A stretch of 64,000 bases of DNA. Source: Chryseobacterium angstadtii (GTDB taxonomy: Bacteria > Bacteroidota > Bacteroidia > Flavobacteriales > Weeksellaceae). The stretch lies in assembly GCF_001045465.1 (NCBI RefSeq), contig NZ_LFND01000003.1, positions 434,001 to 498,000 on the forward strand, read 5' to 3'. Under the pieces are notes generated by a model. The model searched no databases and was not told the origin of the DNA. It saw nothing but the letters and a program-made list of their open reading frames with translations. Below are positions 18,301 to 28,444 of the stretch, piece after piece (within the stretch, counting starts at the first letter, position 1; every line of letters begins with the position of its first letter). The translations under genes were made by a program, and so were the position numbers.

Positions 18301-21300
18301 GCTTCCCTTTCCAAAGAACGTTCCTACTGGGAAGCCGTGGAAGCAGAAGCTTATCCTGCTATTCCAACCGATTATCCTTTATCGGGAAATCATATTTTAG
18401 ATCATAAGGTAAGCTTTACCTTCAATAAAGAACAGACCCGTCTGCTTCAAACCCAGGCAGGGAAAAAATACAATGCGGAAATCAATGATGTTCTGTTAGC
18501 AGGTTTAGCCTTATCGTTACAGGACCATTTTGGTATTCGCAAGACCAAAGTTTTGATGGAAGGGCATGGCCGTGAGGTGATGAATACCGGTTTGGATATC
18601 AGCCGTACCGTAGGCTGGTTTACCAGTGTGTATCCTTTCTCATTAGATATCAGTGCCGATCATCAGCCTGCATTGGTGAGTGTAAAAGAAGGTTTAAGAA
18701 GAATTCCTCATAAAGGCATCAGTTACGGTGTTTTGAACTACATGAGGGAAGCATTTTCTTCAGTGAATAAACCTTCCGTTCAGTTCAATTATCTTGGAGA
18801 TTTTGATGCGGCTGTAGACCATTCATTATTCCAATACAGCTCCGAGGATATCGGACTTTCTGTATCTGAAGCCAATTTGGGAACCGATAGGGTATTGGAT
18901 ATTTCCGGAATGGTAGTGAATGGGGAAATGAGTCTTACTTTCCGTTACTCCGTTCAAGTATTTAAAGAGGATAATATTCAGAAGCTGGCAGAGATTTATC
19001 AGGCTCATTTAGAACAAATGATCGTTGAGGATGAAGCATCAGAAGTGATTTTAACTCCATCCGATCTTACCTACAGCGGTTTGTCTTTCAATACGCTTGC
19101 TGAGATTAATAAAGGAGATACCATAGAAGATATTTATGAGCTTTCCCCGATGCAGCAAGGTTTGTATTATCATTGGCTGGCAGCTCCGAAAGGTTCCGCT
19201 TATTTTATGCAGACTTCCTACAGAGTCAAATCCGAAAAACTAGATTTATCAAAAGTAGAGGAGGCGTTCAATATTCTTGTTAACCGCTACACTATTCTTC
19301 GTACTTCATTTGAAAGCCGATATGAAGGGCTGCTGCTTCAGTTTGTGCATAAGAAAGCCCATATAGATTTCAAACATTTAATAGTAGAATCCGATTTAGA
19401 ACTAGATCATATAAAACAGGAAGATATCGCCCGTGGTTTTGATCTGGCTGCTCCGACTCAGATGCGTCTTACGGTCATAACGCTTCCTGGCGGAGCGTAT
19501 GAATTTATCTGGAGTCATCATCATATTATTATGGATGGATGGTGTTTAGGTATTCTGATCAATGATTTTTCTACTATTTTAAATTCTTTAGAACAAAAAT
19601 TAGAAATCCATTTACCGGAATCAAAAAAATATTCCACCTATATTAAGTGGCTGGAAGGAGTAGATAAAGAAGAAGCGACAGCCTATTGGGGCGATTATCT
19701 GAAAGGGATTACTTCACCTACAGCAATACCTTTTAAAAAACATACACCAGAAGCGGAATCTCTTTTCACATCTGAAAAAATAAAGATAGAAAATGCAGAG
19801 TTTAAAAATATTAACAGCTTCTGCCAGAGTCTAGGAATTACTCAAAATACCTATATAAAAGCAGTATGGTCCTACTTATTAAGTTCTTACAACAGATCGG
19901 AAGAAGTAGTATTTGGGTCTGTAGTGTCGGGAAGACCGGCAGAGCTGGAAGGAATAGAGAATATGGTGGGATTGTTTATCAATACGATTCCCGTATGCGT
20001 AAAAGTAGATGAAAATGAAACCCCTCGCAGCCTTCTGAATAAGCTCCATCTGGATTCCATCCAAAGTACAGGCAGTCATTTTAGCAGCTTAGCAGAGATA
20101 CAGTCTTTATCTTCATTAGGCAAAGAGCTTATTAATCATATCCTTGTTTTCGAGAATTATGTGAAAAATGAGGAAGGAAATGCAGAATTTTTAGGGACTG
20201 TAGATGTTTTTGAACAGGCGAATTATGACTTTACGGTTGTAGCTGTTCCGGGTCAGGATTCTTTAGATATAGAATTCCGTTATGATGCACCAGTTTTTTA
20301 CCCATCTTCTATCACTTCTTTAATCTCTCATTTTAAACACATACTTCATCAGTTTGTCAGCGTACCTGATCTGCCTTTAAGACAGTTAGATTACATAAGT
20401 ACCGAAGAAAAATCCGTTTTATCTTTATTTGGCAATGAAGGAACTCATCACTCTGTAGATAAGACCATTGTCGATTTATTTGAGGAGCAGGTCCATCAAA
20501 CTCCGGATCATACAGCCGTGGTTTATGAAGAGAGTAAGCTTACCTATACAGAGTTAAATGAAGAGTCCAACAGACTGGCTCATTACCTTAGAGAACAGTA
20601 CAATATAGAATCAGAAGACCTTATCTGTATTCAGCTGCCCCGCAGCGAGAAAATACTCATTGCTGTTCTGGGAATTTTAAAATCAGGAGGAGCCTATGTT
20701 CCTGTTGATACAGACTATCCGGAAGAAAGAAAGGAATACATCTTAAAGGATACACAGTGCAAAGTGGTTATAGACGAGCCATTTCTATTAGAATTTGAGG
20801 CTTTAAAAGGAAATTATTCTGTAGATAACCCTGCTTTTACCGTAAAACCTGAAAATCTGGCCTATATCATTTACACTTCGGGAACTACCGGAAATCCAAA
20901 AGGAGCCATGATAGAGCATAAAAATGTGGTTCGCTTACTATTTAACGATGATGTTCTGTATAACTTTAACAGTCATGATTCTTGGACGCTCTTCCATTCC
21001 TATAATTTTGATTTTTCAATATGGGAGTGCTATGGAGCTCTTCTTTTCGGAGGAACCCTTCATGTGATATCTAAGCAGCGGGCCCAGGATCCGGGATCTT
21101 TCTTACATTATATTATTGAGAATAAAATCACAGTACTGAATCAGACACCTGCCGCATTCTACAATCTGGCAGAATATGATAAACTGTTTAATAAAAAGGA
21201 ACTGTCCCTGCGATACATCATATTTGGAGGAGAAGTGCTAAATCCGGTTATGCTCAAAGACTGGCAGAGTAAATATCCTTCTGTAATAATGATGAATGGA

Positions 21301-24300
21301 TATGGCCCTACAGAAACCACGGTTTTTGCGAGCAAATTTAAGATAACGAACGATAGCCTTTCAGCATCCGCGACACTTCCTATCGGGAAACCTATTTCCG
21401 ATACTTATATCTACATTTTAGATTCCAATGAAAATTTAGTTCCGATTGGAGTAAGCGGCGAGTTGTATATTTCAGGTTCCGGTTTAGCCCGAGGCTATTT
21501 AAACAGAGCAGACCTTACTGCCGAAAAATTTGTAGACAATCCTTTCGTGGCAGGGGCAAAAATGTACCGCACCGGAGATTTGGGAAGATGGCTTCCCGAT
21601 GGTAACATCGAGTACTTAGGAAGAATCGATCACCAGGTTAAAATCCGTGGTCACCGTATTGAGTTAGGCGAGATCGACAGCCAGGTGCTTTCCTACAGCG
21701 ATACCATCAAATCCGCCGTTACAGAAGTTAAAGAACATGATGGCGACAAGAACCTTGTCGTGTACTATGTAAGCGATTCTGCTATAGACAAACAGGAGCT
21801 GGCCTACTATTTAGAGACCAAACTTCCTCAGTACATGCTTCCCGGCTTTTATGTACAGCTGGATGCTATTCCTTTAACCAGCAATGGAAAAGTAGATCGT
21901 CGCGCCTTACCTGAAGTAAGCTCCGAAGATCTTATTAAAACCGAATATGTATCCGCAGAAACTTTAGAAGAAAAAGCCCTTGTAGACATTTGCGAACAGG
22001 TTTTGAAGCACAGCCCTATCAGCCTTCGCGACAACTATTATAACTTAGGCGGCGACTCCATCAAATCCATCCAGATTGTATCCAGATTACGCCAACGCGG
22101 GTATAACTTAAAAGTAGAACACATCTTACAATATCCCGTATTAGAAGAGCTTTCCCGCTATATCACCACCGATGTCATATCCATAGACCAGTCCGTGATT
22201 ACCGGTTCCGCTGTTCTTACCCCCATTCAGAGATACTTCTTTGAAAGTGAAGATATTGTCAATAAAAACCATTACAACCAATCCGTTCTACTCAAGAGTA
22301 CCGAAAGACTTTCCGGTTCCGTGCTGGAATCCTCCATCCGTTCCTTAGTGCTTCATCACGATGCATTAAGAATGGAGTACCGTGAAAATGATGGATTCTG
22401 GAGCCAGTACAACGCAGGCACAGAAGAAAAACACTATCACTTCGAATATTTTGATGTAAGAAACAGTGCCAACGAATCAGAAGAACAATTACGTTTACAG
22501 GAGATAGGAGAACGTCTTCAAAGCACCATAAACATAGAATCAGGAATTTTATTCCATGTCGGTCATGTTTCCATGAGTGATGGTGATAGGATTATTTTAG
22601 TCATTCACCATTTGGTTGTAGATGGCGTTTCCTGGAGAATCCTGCTGGAAGATCTGGGTCATCTCTATGAGTCAGGAACCAAAGGTCTCTCTTATGAATT
22701 ACCATCCAAAACAGACTCCTTCCAAAGCTGGGGAACCGCATTGGAAAACTACAGCAGCAGTTCCGCTTTATCCAAAGAACTTTCTTACTGGAAAGCAATA
22801 GAAGCTGAAGTTTATCCTGCGATTCCTACCGATTATCCAGTCACTGAAAAGCATGTTTTCGATAAGAGTATAGGCTTTACCTTAAATAAAGAACTTACCC
22901 AATTATTACAGACCCGTGCCGGAAAACAGTACAGTGCCGAGATCAACGATGTTCTGTTAACAGGATTAGCCCTGTCATTACAGGACCATTTCGGCCTTCA
23001 CAAGACCAAAGTTTTAATGGAAGGTCACGGAAGAGAAGTGATGAACACCGGATTGGATATCAGCCGTACTGTAGGCTGGTTTACCAGTGTGTACCCATTC
23101 TCGTTAGACATCAGTAATAGCAGCCAGCCAGCATTGGTGAGCGTAAAAGAAGGCTTACGAAACATTCCTCATAAAGGTATCGGGTATGGTATTCTGAAAT
23201 ACCTCGATCAGGGACTTTCCTCGGCATGTTCTCCATCCGTTCAGTTCAATTACCTTGGCGATTTTGATGACCTGGCAGGCGATTCATTATTGCGATACAG
23301 TTCAGAAAATATCGGCCACCCGGTATCAGAAGACAACCAGAAAACCCATATTATCCTGGATGTTTCCGGAATGACCGTTAATGGCGAGATGACCATTAAT
23401 ATCCGTTACTCTGAAAAAGTATTTAAAGAAGAAACCGTTCAGAAGCTGATCAATATATATCAGTCTCATTTAGAACAGATGATTGCTGAAGATAAAGAAT
23501 CAGAAGTTATTTTAACCCCTTCCGATCTTACCTACAGCAGATTATCTTTTAATACCCTTCAGGAGATCAATAAAGATCACAATATAGAAGATATTTACGA
23601 GCTTTCCCCGATGCAGCAGGGCTTGTACTACCATTGGCTCGTAGATCCGCAAGGCTCCGCTTATTTTATGCAGACCTCCTACAGAGTCAAGTCCGATAAC
23701 CTTGATTTGTCCAAAGTAGAGAAAGCCTTTAGCAAACTGCTGAACCGTTACACCATCCTTCGAACCTCCTTTGATAACCGTTACGGAGAAGTTCCGCTTC
23801 AGATCGTACATCAGAAAGCCAATGTAGATTTTAAACATCTCATCTTAGAATCCGACTTAGAATTAGACAATATCAAACAGGGCGACATAGAGCGCGGCTT
23901 CCATTTGAGTGAACCTACGCAGATGAGACTTCTTATCGTAGAATTACCCGATAACGCCTATGAATTTATCTGGAGCCACCATCATATTATCATGGATGGC
24001 TGGTGTTTAAGTATCCTGATTCATGATTTTTCCGCTATTCTGAACTCCCTTCAGCAGGGACTCTCATTGAATTTACCAGAACCTCAGAAATACGCGTCCT
24101 ACATCAAATGGTTAGAAGAAGTAGATCAGGAAGCAGCATTGGAATACTGGAAGAATTACTTACAAGGCATCAACACTCCAACGTTGATCCCTTTTGAGAA
24201 GCAGGATCAGGACAAAGCTTCCCATTATCTTGCAGAAACCCTGGTTATTGATCAGAGTGGTTTTCAGGAGATTGATACCTTCTGCCAGTATTTAGGCATC

Positions 24301-26703
24301 ACCCTGAATACCTACGTTCAGGCCGTATGGTCTTATTTGCTGAGCTCTTATAACAGATCGGAAGAAGTAGTTTTCGGTGCTGTAGTATCCGGAAGACCTG
24401 CTGATCTTGAAGGCGTTGAAAACATGGTGGGCTTGTTTATCAATACCATTCCTGTACGGGTAAGTGTGGAGAGAGACGAGACGCCGAGAAGTCTGTTGAA
24501 GAAACTGCATCGTGATTCTATTCAGAGTATCGGGTATCATTTTACAGGTTTATCAGAAATACAGCCTTTGACTTCATTAGGCAAAGAACTGATTAATAAT
24601 GTTATTGTTTTTGAAAACTATGCCAAACAGGGAGGCAATGAAGAGAATTCATCAATCACGGGATTAGCCGGTCAGAATGTGGATGTTTTTGAAGAGACCA
24701 ATTATGCGTTTACGATAGTGGCCATTCCGGATCAAGGTTCTTTAAAAATAGATTTCCGATATGATTCATCCGTTTTTGATCCGTCTTCCATTCTGTCTTT
24801 GGTTTCGCATTTTAAACACATCCTCCATCAGTTCGTGGGTGCTTCTGATGTACCTTTAAGTGAATTGGACTATGTAGGAGCCGGAGAAAAAGCAGCTTTA
24901 GACTCGTTCAGCAATACGGGAACAGGTTACGAAGTAGATAAAACCATTGTCGGTTTATTTGAAGAACAGGTTTTAAGAACTCCGGATCATACTGCTGTGG
25001 TCTATGAAGATGTAACGCTGAGCTATTCAGCATTGAATTCAGAATCCAATCAGCTGGCTCATTATTTAAGTGAAAAGTATGCGATTCAGGGAGATGATCT
25101 TATTTGTATCCGGTTACCACGTAGTGAGAAGATGCTGGTTTCTATTCTGGGTGTTTTAAAATCCGGCGGTGCTTATGTTCCGATAGACACAGATTATCCA
25201 CAGGAAAGAATAGATTTTATTCTGAATGATACCCAGTGTAAGGTAACCATAGATGAAGCATTTCTATTGGAGTTTGAAGCTTTAAAAGGAAGTTATCCTA
25301 CAACAAATCCTGAATTCATCATAAAACCGGACCATCTGGCCTATATTATTTATACTTCCGGAACTACGGGAACTCCAAAAGGAGTGATGATAGAGCATAA
25401 AAATGTAGTCCGTTTGTTGTTCAATGATGATCCTGTGTTTGAGTTTAGCAGCAATGATTCCTGGACGTTATTCCATTCCTATAATTTTGATTTTTCGGTA
25501 TGGGAGTGTTATGGAGCCCTTCTTTTCGGAGGCAGTCTTCATGTGATATCCAGACAGCTGGCTCAGGATCCGGGAGCGTTCTTACATTATATCGTCGATA
25601 ATAAAATTACGGTACTGAACCAGACGCCGGCAGCTTTTTATAATTTGTCGAAATACAGTCACCAGCTTAATCCATTGAATAAAGAGGAGCTGTCCTTACG
25701 CTATATTATTTTTGGAGGGGAAGTACTGAACCCGGTAATGCTCAGAGACTGGCAGATCAGATATCCGGGCATAAAAATGGTGAATATGTATGGTCCTACA
25801 GAAACCACTGTCTTTGCAAGTAAATTTAAGATAGAACGTGAACATGTTTTGGAATCTGCCGTTCTTCCGATTGGTAAGCCTGTTTATGACACCCCGGTTT
25901 ATATTTTGGACGAATATGGGCACCTGGTACCTGTAGGGATTGCAGGAGAACTGCATATCGCCGGAGCAGGCCTGGCCAGAGGCTATCTGAACCGTGCGGA
26001 ATTAACAGCTGAAAAATTTATAGACAATCCTTTTATGAAAGGTACAAAGATGTATCGTACAGGAGACTTAGGGAAATGGCTGCCTGACGGTAATATAGAG
26101 TATTTAGGAAGAGCCGATCATCAGGTGAAAATCCGCGGACACCGAATAGAGCTTGGAGAGATCGACAGCCAGGTGCTTTCTTACAGCGAAAAGATCAAGG
26201 CGGTGGTGACGGAAGTTAAAGAACATGAAGGAGATAAAAGTCTGGTAGTATACTATGTGAGTGATTCAACGGTTGAAAAACAGGAATTGGCGCAGTATTT
26301 AGAGGCTAAGCTTCCACAATATATGGTTCCAAGCTTCTATGTGGAACTGGACCATATTCCATTGACCCATAACGGAAAAATTGACAGGGAACAACTTCCT
26401 GAAATATCTTCATCCGATTTAATAAAGAAGGAATATGTAGCACCAACAACAGACCTGGAAAAACAGCTTGTTGAAATTTGGGAAGAAATATTAGGAATCG
26501 GTAACATAGGAATTACGGATAACTTCTTTGAATTAGGAGGTAACAGCATGAATGTTATCAGAATAATTGGTGAAATACAAAATAAAATGGGTAAACTGAT
26601 CAATGTAGGAGCTTTTCTGGAAGCACCAACGATCACTGAATTGGTATTGGTGATCAATACTTTAGGTGGCGAAGAGAAAAAAGTTTTCAAAACCATTATT
26701 TAA
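15349..26703 (+). CDS. Trimodular NRPS: C*-A-T-E-C-A-T-E-C-A-T
   Basis: A 3784-residue nonribosomal peptide synthetase. Residues 1-210 are only the C-terminal half of a condensation domain, without HHxxxDG. A1 ~225-715, T1 Ser750; E1 ~800-1225 (H933-H934, D938-G939). C2 ~1246-1680 (H1391-H1392, D1396-G1397); A2 ~1704-2190, T2 Ser2237; E2 ~2285-2715 (H2420-H2421). C3 ~2733-3170 (H2878-H2879); A3 ~3200-3685, T3 Ser3733. By-eye ten-residue codes: A1 DSALIAEVWK (no match known to me), A2 DFWNIGGVFK and A3 DFWNIGMVFK, both close to Thr DFWNIGMVHK. T1 and T2 have GGDSIK, typical before E; T3 has GGNSM. It predicts D-aa1, D-Thr-like, L-Thr-like. Internal repeats are strong, and A1's binding core looks exchanged. 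It is the first long gene of the operon; the last 12 residues could dock to the TubC domain of the next NRPS. Confidence 0.95.
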   Translation: MLNTSSLSNIFWLNKTKNKEAIVLSEKETEYLEIQISRDQLDRFLRISRDNSLSKLAIVSSVFSFLLDRYFDHYQNVIKIYPSELIPLNNSVLVEVQHEKEITFKDQLKSFANEIKEVVSHSDYDPSHLDLTAYSGFSIQLGQKFESVQDDISLFYNESDDTVVLAVYYKAAYPGYVMESLLNSFIHILSDYDRLLDTNVADYALLTEQETAGILNRFNTVTDYPSDKTIVDLFESQARENPDALAVAYGDIALSYADLNRESNRLAHYLKDRYTIQADDLICIQLPRSEKMIISILGILKSGGAYVPVDIDYPKERVDYILADTRAKVNIDAAFLAEFDELKNEYPVKNPESDIRPDHLAYVIYTSGTTGKPKGVMIEHQNVFHSTINRIHFYAIESMLLVPSFSFDSSVAVIFGTLCSGGRLFIESSIHVKDVEYISYQIIRHKIQGLLCVPNYYSSLLPYLSENILGKNTLQHVIVAGEELSKSLVINHQKYSDAVLYNEYGPTECAVWSSVSIVNDPDVHIGKSIANTQIYILDEYGHVVPVGVSGELYIAGSGLARGYLNREDLTAEKFVDNPFAEGTKMYRTGDLGRWLPDGNIEYLGRIDHQVKIRGHRIELGEIDSQVLSYSDTIKSAVTEVKEHNGDKNLVVYFVSDSAIDKQELAYYLETKLPQYMLPGFYVALDSIPLTSNGKIDRTKLPAVGSEDLIKTEYVAAETAAEKALVDVCEQVLKHSPISIRDNYYNLGGDSIKSIQIVSRLRQRGYTLKVEHILQYPVLEELSRYITTDVVSIDQSVVTGASVLTPIQRYFFESEEMADKNYYNQSVILKSTERLSASVLESSIQTLVAHHDALRMEYQENDGVWSQYNAGAEGNHYRFESFDIRNEGSVQNESAALQKIGETLQSTINIGSGVLFHIAHVSMSDGDRIILVIHHLVVDGVSWRILLEDLEHLYQSGIKEESYSLPSKTDAFQSWGAALEEYSNSASLSKERSYWEAVEAEAYPAIPTDYPLSGNHILDHKVSFTFNKEQTRLLQTQAGKKYNAEINDVLLAGLALSLQDHFGIRKTKVLMEGHGREVMNTGLDISRTVGWFTSVYPFSLDISADHQPALVSVKEGLRRIPHKGISYGVLNYMREAFSSVNKPSVQFNYLGDFDAAVDHSLFQYSSEDIGLSVSEANLGTDRVLDISGMVVNGEMSLTFRYSVQVFKEDNIQKLAEIYQAHLEQMIVEDEASEVILTPSDLTYSGLSFNTLAEINKGDTIEDIYELSPMQQGLYYHWLAAPKGSAYFMQTSYRVKSEKLDLSKVEEAFNILVNRYTILRTSFESRYEGLLLQFVHKKAHIDFKHLIVESDLELDHIKQEDIARGFDLAAPTQMRLTVITLPGGAYEFIWSHHHIIMDGWCLGILINDFSTILNSLEQKLEIHLPESKKYSTYIKWLEGVDKEEATAYWGDYLKGITSPTAIPFKKHTPEAESLFTSEKIKIENAEFKNINSFCQSLGITQNTYIKAVWSYLLSSYNRSEEVVFGSVVSGRPAELEGIENMVGLFINTIPVCVKVDENETPRSLLNKLHLDSIQSTGSHFSSLAEIQSLSSLGKELINHILVFENYVKNEEGNAEFLGTVDVFEQANYDFTVVAVPGQDSLDIEFRYDAPVFYPSSITSLISHFKHILHQFVSVPDLPLRQLDYISTEEKSVLSLFGNEGTHHSVDKTIVDLFEEQVHQTPDHTAVVYEESKLTYTELNEESNRLAHYLREQYNIESEDLICIQLPRSEKILIAVLGILKSGGAYVPVDTDYPEERKEYILKDTQCKVVIDEPFLLEFEALKGNYSVDNPAFTVKPENLAYIIYTSGTTGNPKGAMIEHKNVVRLLFNDDVLYNFNSHDSWTLFHSYNFDFSIWECYGALLFGGTLHVISKQRAQDPGSFLHYIIENKITVLNQTPAAFYNLAEYDKLFNKKELSLRYIIFGGEVLNPVMLKDWQSKYPSVIMMNGYGPTETTVFASKFKITNDSLSASATLPIGKPISDTYIYILDSNENLVPIGVSGELYISGSGLARGYLNRADLTAEKFVDNPFVAGAKMYRTGDLGRWLPDGNIEYLGRIDHQVKIRGHRIELGEIDSQVLSYSDTIKSAVTEVKEHDGDKNLVVYYVSDSAIDKQELAYYLETKLPQYMLPGFYVQLDAIPLTSNGKVDRRALPEVSSEDLIKTEYVSAETLEEKALVDICEQVLKHSPISLRDNYYNLGGDSIKSIQIVSRLRQRGYNLKVEHILQYPVLEELSRYITTDVISIDQSVITGSAVLTPIQRYFFESEDIVNKNHYNQSVLLKSTERLSGSVLESSIRSLVLHHDALRMEYRENDGFWSQYNAGTEEKHYHFEYFDVRNSANESEEQLRLQEIGERLQSTINIESGILFHVGHVSMSDGDRIILVIHHLVVDGVSWRILLEDLGHLYESGTKGLSYELPSKTDSFQSWGTALENYSSSSALSKELSYWKAIEAEVYPAIPTDYPVTEKHVFDKSIGFTLNKELTQLLQTRAGKQYSAEINDVLLTGLALSLQDHFGLHKTKVLMEGHGREVMNTGLDISRTVGWFTSVYPFSLDISNSSQPALVSVKEGLRNIPHKGIGYGILKYLDQGLSSACSPSVQFNYLGDFDDLAGDSLLRYSSENIGHPVSEDNQKTHIILDVSGMTVNGEMTINIRYSEKVFKEETVQKLINIYQSHLEQMIAEDKESEVILTPSDLTYSRLSFNTLQEINKDHNIEDIYELSPMQQGLYYHWLVDPQGSAYFMQTSYRVKSDNLDLSKVEKAFSKLLNRYTILRTSFDNRYGEVPLQIVHQKANVDFKHLILESDLELDNIKQGDIERGFHLSEPTQMRLLIVELPDNAYEFIWSHHHIIMDGWCLSILIHDFSAILNSLQQGLSLNLPEPQKYASYIKWLEEVDQEAALEYWKNYLQGINTPTLIPFEKQDQDKASHYLAETLVIDQSGFQEIDTFCQYLGITLNTYVQAVWSYLLSSYNRSEEVVFGAVVSGRPADLEGVENMVGLFINTIPVRVSVERDETPRSLLKKLHRDSIQSIGYHFTGLSEIQPLTSLGKELINNVIVFENYAKQGGNEENSSITGLAGQNVDVFEETNYAFTIVAIPDQGSLKIDFRYDSSVFDPSSILSLVSHFKHILHQFVGASDVPLSELDYVGAGEKAALDSFSNTGTGYEVDKTIVGLFEEQVLRTPDHTAVVYEDVTLSYSALNSESNQLAHYLSEKYAIQGDDLICIRLPRSEKMLVSILGVLKSGGAYVPIDTDYPQERIDFILNDTQCKVTIDEAFLLEFEALKGSYPTTNPEFIIKPDHLAYIIYTSGTTGTPKGVMIEHKNVVRLLFNDDPVFEFSSNDSWTLFHSYNFDFSVWECYGALLFGGSLHVISRQLAQDPGAFLHYIVDNKITVLNQTPAAFYNLSKYSHQLNPLNKEELSLRYIIFGGEVLNPVMLRDWQIRYPGIKMVNMYGPTETTVFASKFKIEREHVLESAVLPIGKPVYDTPVYILDEYGHLVPVGIAGELHIAGAGLARGYLNRAELTAEKFIDNPFMKGTKMYRTGDLGKWLPDGNIEYLGRADHQVKIRGHRIELGEIDSQVLSYSEKIKAVVTEVKEHEGDKSLVVYYVSDSTVEKQELAQYLEAKLPQYMVPSFYVELDHIPLTHNGKIDREQLPEISSSDLIKKEYVAPTTDLEKQLVEIWEEILGIGNIGITDNFFELGGNSMNVIRIIGEIQNKMGKLINVGAFLEAPTITELVLVINTLGGEEKKVFKTII

Positions 26704-26720
26704 CAAAAAAAGAAAAAAAT

Positions 26721-28331
26721 ATGCAAAATTCGAATACTAATGAATGTTATTTGAAACTGAATGTAGTTATTGAGCCTTTAATAGATTTCTGGTATGCCTG
26801 GTCTCATCTTATATCACCTGCTACAGCAGCAATGAATATTAAGAAACGTCATTTGAGAATTATGAATTCTTACATTAAAAATTCAAAAACTCACAGTATA
26901 GCCGTTAAAAACCCTAAAATGTTGGGAGGTCCGTTTATGGATTATCAGAATGACAGAGTGAACGAAATTTCAAAATTATACGATGATACGGTTCAGAAAA
27001 GAGCCCATTTACTGGAATTGGATGAGGCGCTGAGAGAGCTGAATGAGATCTTGCAGGGCGAGATTAAAGGGTTTTCCTTAAACAGTATGTATGATAAAGT
27101 TCCTGAGATTTTAAAAGGCTATGTTGAACTGTATTACGATCTTAATAACAATGTCAACTACAGACTGATAGAGCCGCTTTTGTATCAGAGCAAATATTAT
27201 GACGAATCTTGCCAGTCTATTACATTACAGCTTATTGATGCAGATGATTCAAGATCGTTTGTATTAAGTACGCCCAGATTACCGGAAGAGCATGTTATCC
27301 ATCTGAATATCCCTTTTAAATCTGAATTAATTGATGAATTGTTTAAGATGAAAAAAGTTCCGGGAGATTACGAAAGAATTAAGAATCTTTTGAATATACC
27401 CGCTGAAAAAGAAGAACAGTTTAAACAGTTTTTTACGACGGAAAAACCGGCTGATTTTAAAAAGTATGACGGGCCGGGTGTGAGAACAAGATATTTTGGT
27501 CATGCCTGTGTCTTGGTGGAAACACAAAAGATGTCCATACTGGTAGATCCGGTAATAAGCTACGACGGATACGAGACGGATGTCAACAGATACACAATCA
27601 ATGATCTCCCTGAGGAAATTGATTATGTTTTAATTACCCACAATCATCAGGATCATATTCTATTAGAGACCCTGCTGCAGCTTCGTCACAGAATAAAAAC
27701 CATTATTGTTCCCAGCAGCAGTAAAGGAAATTTACAGGACCCGGATCTTAAACTGATGTTTAAAAAAATTGGATTCAGCCAGGTGGTTGAGTTAAATGAA
27801 CTGGATAGTGTTAAAATGGAAAACTGTACCATTACAGGGCTTCCTTTCTTAGGAGAGCATGCCGATCTGGATGTGAGAAGCAAGCTTTGCTATCATTTCT
27901 CTTTACATAACGGGATCAGGCTTTTATTTGCTGCCGATTCCTGTAATATTGAACCCAAAATATATGAAAAGGTAAAAGATATGGTAGGCGAAGTAGATGT
28001 ACTGTTCCTGGGAATGGAATGTGAAGGTGCTCCGTTATCCTGGCTGTACGGCCCGCTGATGTACGAAAAACTGGATAGAGAAAAGGATCTTTCCCGCCGT
28101 TTGGCAGGTTCGGATTACGATCAGGGGATAGCCTTCATTGATATTTTTAATCCTAAAGATGTATTTGTATACGCTATGGGAATGGAACCGTGGCTGGTTT
28201 TTATAAGCTCCATCAAGTATACGGATGAATCCAAAGCCATTGTAGAATCCAATAAGCTCCTGAAAGAATGTATATCCAGAGGAATCAGTGCAGAGAGGCT
28301 ATTTGGAGAAAAAACAATCGAATATTTATAA
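26721..28331 (+). CDS. CmlA-type di-iron NRPS amino-acid beta-hydroxylase
   Basis: A 536-residue protein, near the size of CmlA (532). Residues 1-250 match the CmlA-type N-terminal part; 250-536 are a metallo-beta-lactamase fold. The metal set is visible: H307, H309, D311, H312 (THNHQDH), E379 (FLGEH) and D406 (FAADSCN). It mirrors the CmlA ligands almost residue for residue. Other family marks are LGMECEGAPLSWLYGPL and AERLFGEK at the end. CmlA uses a di-iron centre and O2 to beta-hydroxylate an aromatic amino acid held on a carrier domain. The gene is 17 bases after NRPS1 and just before the Tyr-coded NRPS2, so the likely substrate is T-bound Tyr, giving beta-hydroxytyrosine. Hydrolase activity is unlikely. 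The family call is strong; the substrate is inference. Confidence 0.88.
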   Translation: MQNSNTNECYLKLNVVIEPLIDFWYAWSHLISPATAAMNIKKRHLRIMNSYIKNSKTHSIAVKNPKMLGGPFMDYQNDRVNEISKLYDDTVQKRAHLLELDEALRELNEILQGEIKGFSLNSMYDKVPEILKGYVELYYDLNNNVNYRLIEPLLYQSKYYDESCQSITLQLIDADDSRSFVLSTPRLPEEHVIHLNIPFKSELIDELFKMKKVPGDYERIKNLLNIPAEKEEQFKQFFTTEKPADFKKYDGPGVRTRYFGHACVLVETQKMSILVDPVISYDGYETDVNRYTINDLPEEIDYVLITHNHQDHILLETLLQLRHRIKTIIVPSSSKGNLQDPDLKLMFKKIGFSQVVELNELDSVKMENCTITGLPFLGEHADLDVRSKLCYHFSLHNGIRLLFAADSCNIEPKIYEKVKDMVGEVDVLFLGMECEGAPLSWLYGPLMYEKLDREKDLSRRLAGSDYDQGIAFIDIFNPKDVFVYAMGMEPWLVFISSIKYTDESKAIVESNKLLKECISRGISAERLFGEKTIEYL

Positions 28332-28444
28332 GTAATGCCCTGTTGATTTTTAATACATGCTGTTGTATTTCAGTGTATTGAAGAGTAAGAACAGCCTGTA
28401 ATTAGTCTTGACAGGATTAATATACTATGACAGGCCGGGAGTAA

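Noticed and set aside
26721..28331. Metallo-beta-lactamase or other hydrolase
   Set aside because: Length, metal-ligand set and C-terminal motifs fit CmlA-type oxygenases instead.
28408..28426. TTGACA and TATACT, resembling a sigma70 promoter before NRPS2
   Set aside because: The spacing is only 7 bases, far from 17, and Bacteroidetes do not use this consensus.
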